DNA of 64,000 nt from Xiphydria camelus (lineage: Eukaryota; Arthropoda; Insecta; Hymenoptera; Xiphydriidae). Positions 58,501-64,000 of the stretch are shown here, in pieces. Position 1 is the stretch's first letter. Every line of letters begins with the position of its first letter. The notes under the pieces were generated by a model. The model saw only the letters and a list, made by a program, of their open reading frames with translations, searched no databases and was not told where the DNA came from. The stretch covers positions 10,526,822 through 10,590,821 of the forward strand of contig OY783193.1 in NCBI GenBank assembly GCA_963678675.1, given 5' to 3'. A program made the translations under genes and the position numbers.

Positions 58501-59012
58501 CTTACCCTCGAATCTTTTAACACCCCGGTGTGCGCGGCGGTCCTCCCCTTGCGGGCCAGCTTGCCCGCCACCCCTCCCCCTTCGCTCGGTCTCGCTCGCG
58601 CCAACGCGAGGGGTGCGAGCGAAGATCGCGCGGCCGCTGTCTCCGTCTTCGGGGTGGCTTGTCGTCGCGGCACAGGTGGTGCCTCGCCCGTGGGAACGCC
58701 GAGGGCAGAATCTTCCCGTGTGTCGGGGAGGCCGCTTGCGCGCGCGCGAGTTGGGGGCCACCACATAAGCCAAGGCAAACCAAAGCCGTGGAAGCAAGTG
58801 TGCCAGAAGAAACGCTGCTGCTGCTGCTGCTACCCCCGGATTGCCCCCATTCTAGGCGGGTGTCGTCGTTGCTCATTGCCGCCGCTACGCTCTAGGCTCG
58901 TTTGGCAGCGCATTGTGCGTGCGCGCGCGCGCGCGCGGGGTCTTCTACGGGACGCGTAGTCGGACACACGCACGCACGTGGACGCGTCCTGCTCGGATCA
59001 CGTGGACTCGTG
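55597..59012. other. Non-coding stretch with diverged duplication and CpG-rich island
   Basis: No gene recognised. It includes a weak inverted pair built on TATCTCGCGATTGGC (56531-56645), a diverged tandem duplication at 57.5-57.9 kb, a CpG-rich island at about 58.3-59.0 kb, a (GCT)n run near 58816-58832 and a (GC)n run at 58921-58937. Confidence 0.4.
57538..57950. repeat. Diverged tandem duplication of about 115 bp
   Basis: Blocks 57538-57655 and 57840-57950 share TGYAGAAAAAAA, TCCRATTATC, ATTTTGGCATTC-like sequence, GGCTA-CT, TTAATTGGGT and AAAAARG-TCG-like sequence in order. They differ at many positions. Confidence 0.5.
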
Positions 59013-59434
59013 CTCCCGATGTCACGGATTCTGTCGCTTGTAACTTTCTGAAATGTCATTTTTCAACGTACCGACCAATCGACGATCAATTTTCATACGT
59101 TAATTAGCCGAGGCAAACGTCGCTGAAGCTAATGAGAGCATGCGAATTAATTGTACATTTACACTGAGAAAAATAAATGGCGAATCCCCAAATACATAAT
59201 TGGCTTTCTTGGCGCTATTCGTGTCGGCGGTTTACTTGAGTCAAGTAATATTTGTTTGAATTAAAGAAAATTGACTAAATCCAAGCAAACATTATCTACT
59301 TGACTCGAAAAAAAAAAACCGTCGACTTGAATAGTGCCAAGAAAATCATTTACTTGGATTCGCCTTTTATTTATCTCAGTGCAGAAATTATATTTTAAAA
59401 AGTCACACCGGCAACAGAGCCGTGATGCCGGGAG
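59013..59434. mobile_element. MITE M, copy 2, split by MITE N
   Basis: Ends CTCCCGATGTCACGGATTCT and, in inverse, CTCCCGGCATCACGGCTCTG. Internal blocks match MITE M at 48799-49012. MITE N (59160-59383) is inserted in its right half. Confidence 0.65.
59160..59383. mobile_element. MITE family N, copy 2, nested in M
   Basis: Ends TACACTGAGAAAAATAAATG and, in inverse, TGCACTGAGATAAATAAAAG. The arms share GGCGAATCC and TTCTTGGC-CTATTC blocks. About 224 bp, non-coding. Confidence 0.7.
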
Positions 59435-60230
59435 TACGCGGTGCCCTCGATTATCCAATATATCGAACATCGGATAAATATCGTGAGGCATGCCGATTGT
59501 GGCGTTGCACCTGACGCATTAAAGTCGAAGGTCCTTGATTAAATTTTTATACGATACGAATAAAGCCTCGAAGATCCGATCGACCCTGCAGTTTTTATCG
59601 CAGTGGATCGTGCGTATCGAGTTTTGAGCTCAATGCAACGCATACGCGCCACATCAAAGGAGCGAGACCCCTGTTCGAATCGCTTCTTACTCCACGCGCG
59701 TCCATTACCCCTCGATTTTTTACTCCCGTCCGAAGGGAGGAGATCGAGGAGATGATTTCGTTGCAAAACGGACGTCGGGCTCGTTTCTCGCGATAATCTC
59801 GAGCGGTTGCTCCCCCCGCGGTAACGCTTTATCGAGAAACTGCAGCATTGCCATTAAAAGAAAAAAAGCGGATGCGCGGCAACGTGTGATCATTTGTAAG
59901 TGATATACATACGAATATACATTATCCGACTTCGTATACAGGATGGGCCGATTAATCGATATCACTGAGACAGACATGTGTTTTTTACATTTCTTAAATT
60001 ACACGGAAATATTGGAGAAAAATTTGATTCGATTTTGAAGAAATCCGGCTAATGTTTGGAATTAATTTTTCAAGCTGATTATTGGCGAATATTTCGCTAG
60101 AACTATCGAATATTTACACCAAAATCCCCGTCAGTAAGTAAAGGAAATATCTATTGAACGCGCGCGCATCATCGTCCATTTCCCTTGGTTACCGCAAAAA
60201 TGTTCTATGATTAATTTAAAAAGTCCAAGA

Positions 60231-61005
60231 GACACGCTGGGAGAAATAATTGTTGATGCGAAAAAAATATTTTCTTCAATCAAAAAAATGGCAAATTCCA
60301 AGAGTTTTGGTTTTCTTTGCGCAAGAAAATAATTAAGAGGCTTGAGTAAGTTTTTTTCCCGCAGGAAGAATTTCTTGTCCCAACGAAAGTGTTTTTATAT
60401 CAAGATTATATTATATAAGATTTATTTCAGGAATTTGTATTCTTAAAAATTCGTAAGATCATACATATGTTCCTGATTCAAGAAATATTTATTGATTATG
60501 ATGGAAGCCAGGTGATATAAAAAGAATTAAATAAAACACTGTGGTTGAGTGGAAGTTATAATTTTATTACCAAACGCGACTAACGTCTTTACTCTTAAGC
60601 CGGGTTTTCACTGCGCAAAACTGTTTCGCGAAAAAGAGAGAGTGAGAAGAGGGAGCGCGAGAAAAGGAGGAGACAAGACTCGCGCAACAGTTTCGCGTGG
60701 AGTTTCGCGCAGTGAAAACCCGGCTTTAGGAGAGCTCCGAGAGACTAACTCACAAAGAAAGACTTCTAATATACACTTCGTCCTTAGTTCTCTCTTTCTC
60801 TCTCTCTAGGTGTATATCGTTTCATATAAACATTCATACGATATTTGAGAGCAGACCCTACGTGCTGCTTTCTTAAGAATAGTTTCGTCATGACATCATC
60901 AGTTCGCCGTACACGTCAGATTATTCAATAAATTTACTGAGCTGATTTTTGCTAGTACTAATAATATTTTTTCAACGCTAGCAATTATTTATTCATTTCT
61001 CTCGA
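60231..61005. mobile_element. Large MITE-like element U carrying a nested Harbinger-type MITE
   Basis: The left end CACGCTGGGAGAAATAATTG pairs with an inverse CGAGAGAAATGAATAAATAATTG at about 60968-61003. A similar terminus occurs at 14128-14148. The inner boundaries are uncertain. Confidence 0.45.
60598..60725. mobile_element. 128-bp PIF/Harbinger-like MITE V
   Basis: Ends AGCCGGGTTTTCACTGCGC and its exact inverse, flanked by TTA on both sides (60595-60597 and 60726-60728). A 3-bp TWA duplication is the hallmark of PIF/Harbinger elements. Confidence 0.75.
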
Positions 61006-61010
61006 TGCAT

Positions 61011-64000
61011 GTCAGAGGGGTTCCAATAAACGGTCCACCCTGTATACGAGGAGCGAATTGCAGATGACCACACACTCCCGTCTTATCGTCCCCGGCTGAG
61101 TAACGGCTGAAGAATAAATATATATCGCCGCTGATAATTTTGTTACATGCCTCGCTCCACCACCTGGCCTCCCTCTCGTCCTTCCCTCTACCCCTCTCAT
61201 ATCTCCCCCTTTCCTCTCTCACTCCTTTCCACTCTGTCACTGCAAGAATGCGACGGTACACGCCGCGACGATAGAGGAGGAAGAGACGAAGAGAAAGAGG
61301 AAATTATAAAACGCGTAACGCGCGCGACGATGGGTTCCCTTTTCTCCAACGTGGTCTTTTCGCGTCGACCGCTTAGCGTAATCGTCACGCCTGTCAGCGT
61401 ACGCGCGACTCGCCGCGAAACTGGCGCGCTGCACCTGCCGCTTCTTGCTTACTGGATGCGGTATACGAAACTCCGAGAAGCTTCCTCTCCCGAGAAGCCC
61501 CTTCGAGAAGGCGAGGGGAAAGAGGAAGAGAAAGAAGGGCAGCGCTCCTTCTACACAATTATCTCCCGACGACGTCTGACGGATAGAGCAGTCTGTACTT
61601 AAAGCACCGAGCCTTTACTCGGACTCTCCGTGATATCCGCTAATGAGTGTTCCGTAAAGACTTCGATCTCGCTGTACATTATCGGTTATAAAGTTCGAAA
61701 TTGAACCGAAAGAATGTCTTCCGGGAAGGAGGAGAGTGCGCACTTTTTCTGTGTCGATTATTAGGCTGCATTCTTCAAAAGACGCTATATACGGGAATTA
61801 CGTTTCCGTATACTTCTCGATAACATTTTTTGCGGCACTCAAAAAAAAAGCGTAATACTTGGAAACGCAGCAATACACGCGCATGAGCGACGATATTACA
61901 ATTCTCGTTTACCTTCCCACGCGCCACCCCCCGCGGGAAATTACGCTTCCGCTAATTCAGTCGGGATATAAAATAAATATTTATGTTTTGTGTAAATTTA
62001 ATTTGTAATCCGTATGCACACTCGAGTCCCCGACGGATAATCAGCGGGGAGCAGGAAAAAAAAACGAAAAATGGTCGCGCGAGCGCAAGCAGGGAGAGCT
62101 CGAGTCGTCGCGCTCGGTCGAAGACCGACCCCCTTCGGGGCTCCCCTCCGGTTACGTATCCCGGGTCACAGTCATCCGCGGTCATTTCCTTTTGTGAGGC
62201 AAATGGACAATCAGTAATGCATAGCGCAACACGTCCTCCAACGGCCTCGAGAACAACACATGCCTTCACACCACGGGTTCCCATCGCCCGCAGAGCCCAT
62301 CGCAGGCGTAACCGCGCGTCGCTCGTGCCCTTCCGCTATACACCTATCCTGCTGTCGCCCCCCCCCCCCTGCACCCGCACTGCACCGCGTCGGCTACGAT
62401 CACTCGTCTCTTATTATTCCCTCGCATGCGCCACCTCGAGCGGCGTACACGCCGGTGCACCGTGCATTTTAACGAAGCCGTCGGCTCGCCCCGGCTCGTA
62501 ATAACAATTAATGCTCGTCGCTGGATCGGAAAGAAGATGCATTCGGATAGCTGTGCCGGGAAAACGGCTTACGGGTTGAGGTAGACGGGCGCTGCAAACG
62601 CCTCATCCGACTATGCATAATTCTGTAGCTTACGTGTAGGCGGTTCGGATGGTCATCTTTTATTGGGGTGGTTATTATAGTTGCGGATGACTTCACTCGA
62701 AATAGGCTCGAGGGGTTGTAGGGTGAAATATATGTGTGCGATCATTGGTGTCTCGTAGGAGAGAATTATATTGTTGTTGTGTCCGTGTTATTTTTTAATT
62801 CTTTTTAACTGGCGTAATTCTTAGGAGAGGGGGTGATAATTATTGTAATTATTTGAGTCGGATTCAATTTGAAGGGACGCAAATCGTTAAATATGTGGCG
62901 AACTGCGAAAGTGGAGGATACGAGTAAGTAGAAGGAGAAACGATTGGTCAGACGAGGAGAATCGTATGAGAAAAGTAAACCTTGCTGGCGACTGAAGAAT
63001 CGTAGGTCTCCGAGTCTTGATAACAGATCTTTTAAAAGGTAAAAAAGTGGTTAAACAATTGTTTTCAAGGGAAAAAATAATCAATGAAAATTGTGCAAAT
63101 CATCGAATTCGAATTAAAAATCATATTCCGAGTACTTCTACATCCTATAATGGAATCTGAGCATTCGACGATCCTCGCCGAAGGCCGAGGAAGGAGTTGC
63201 ATTGTACGGCGCCGATCGAGACCGGACGATCCACACAAAAACCGCCTGATGAGCCGTGGGGGTCGTGGCAGTGACCTCCCAGGTGCCGCGACATTCTCTC
63301 CGCCTCGGACGCAGAACCAACAACTTTTATTCCTGAACCAACAACTTTTTCGAACGTGGAAAACGCGGTTATGCACGGTAGACGACGGTTCCCACAGCCC
63401 AGCCAGCTCGTCCACGAAGACACCTCCGCCACTACCACCACCACTACCACCACCGTCACCGCTATTCCCGACTGTTTGGCTTTCCTTCTCTGTGTAAATT
63501 CACCGATTAATTGAAGATTCGACAAAAAAATCTCGAGCTAATCGCGCCGTCCTGCACGCCCGCGCCGGAGGGGGCGCATCCGTGAGGAGCAAGACCAACG
63601 CCCTTTTTTCCCGTGGCACGACCAATTTCAAGCGGAAACGGGTCGTTTCGAAGCGTGTTCGCTTCGTTACGCGCGGGTACGGAGCAAATCGCGTGGACAA
63701 AACGGCGGGGAAAGGAGGGGGGATGCCGGCGGAGCGAACGCTTATCAAAGCGAAGCAGCCGCGGCGTTTTTCTCCTTCTTTTGAATACGGGGAAAATTTC
63801 GAGATATATCGCGCGGCGGGGAGGAGGGGGACTATATTCGCGACGTCACCTCGAGACGAGCGGTGTTTATGCTTATTCATTACGTCGCGCCGGTTCCGGG
63901 AAGGACGCGGCACCGGTCGATCGATCGATTCGCCGAACGCGCGATCGTTATTCGTCCGCCGCCTGATCGGTATTCCAGGCGACGGCGTGAAAAATTCGTG
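61011..64000. other. Non-coding stretch to the window end
   Basis: CpG-rich patches (about 61.15-61.6, 62.0-62.5 and 63.1-64.0 kb) with overlapping open frames and no recognisable domain. It has a CCA/CCACTA-type simple repeat at about 63423-63463. I see no gene; one could begin beyond the window. Confidence 0.4.

Noticed and set aside
1..64000. tRNA, rRNA and CRISPR arrays
   Set aside because: No convincing tRNA B-box with cloverleaf (for example the GTTCGAATC near 59673 lacks a T-arm), no rRNA-like blocks and no regularly spaced identical repeats.

Overview
This looks like nuclear DNA from an insect, most likely a hymenopteran and plausibly an ant. The evidence is spliceosomal GT-AG introns, two bHLH-Orange-WRPW repressors of the Hairy/Enhancer-of-split type, a TTLL4-type tubulin glutamylase, and a large load of short inverted-repeat transposons. 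The species assignment is inference from protein resemblance and genome style, not a database match.

Genes. All four recognisable gene loci lie on the minus strand. (1) 1883-10057: a HES/her-like gene with three introns; four exons joined in phase give 279 residues ending in WRPW. (2) 36108-37680: a broken, 5'-truncated TTLL4 copy with stops, frameshifts and an inserted hairpin transposon. (3) 40294-42156: an intact, intronless TTLL4-like gene of 620 residues. (4) 46710-47312: an intronless E(spl)-type bHLH gene of 200 residues ending in WRPW. So two E(spl)-type genes flank about 36 kb that holds a TTLL4 gene and its decayed duplicate. I did not find a Bearded-class gene.

Regulation. Gene 4 has a head-to-head pair of Su(H) sites 17 bp apart (47732-47764), with a proneural-type E-box further out. 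Its 3' side carries a GY box, a Brd box and a K box, then AATAAA. This is the classic Notch-response plus microRNA-control layout of fly E(spl) genes. The HES gene has a large intron 2 holding a diverged tandem duplication; both copies keep a CACGTG E-box.

Mobile DNA. The rest is mostly AT-rich or CpG-rich non-coding DNA studded with MITE-like elements. Many unrelated MITE families share the same terminus, close to TACACTGAGAAAAA, and several are nested inside each other (18.4-18.9, 48.6-49.4, 52.4-53.1 and 59.0-59.4 kb). I also see a piggyBac-like mini-element (TTAA sites), a Harbinger-like MITE (TTA sites) and two decayed mariner transposases of different types. Diverged tandem duplications of non-coding DNA recur at 6.3, 7.0/7.7, 26.1-27.1, 35.4-36.1, 47.9-48.4 and 57.5-57.9 kb. 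Several CpG-rich islands (about 17.5-18.4, 22.2-22.7, 25.5-26.1, 31.1-33.5, 54.3-54.9 and 58.3-59.0 kb) contain only overlapping open frames with no recognisable protein.
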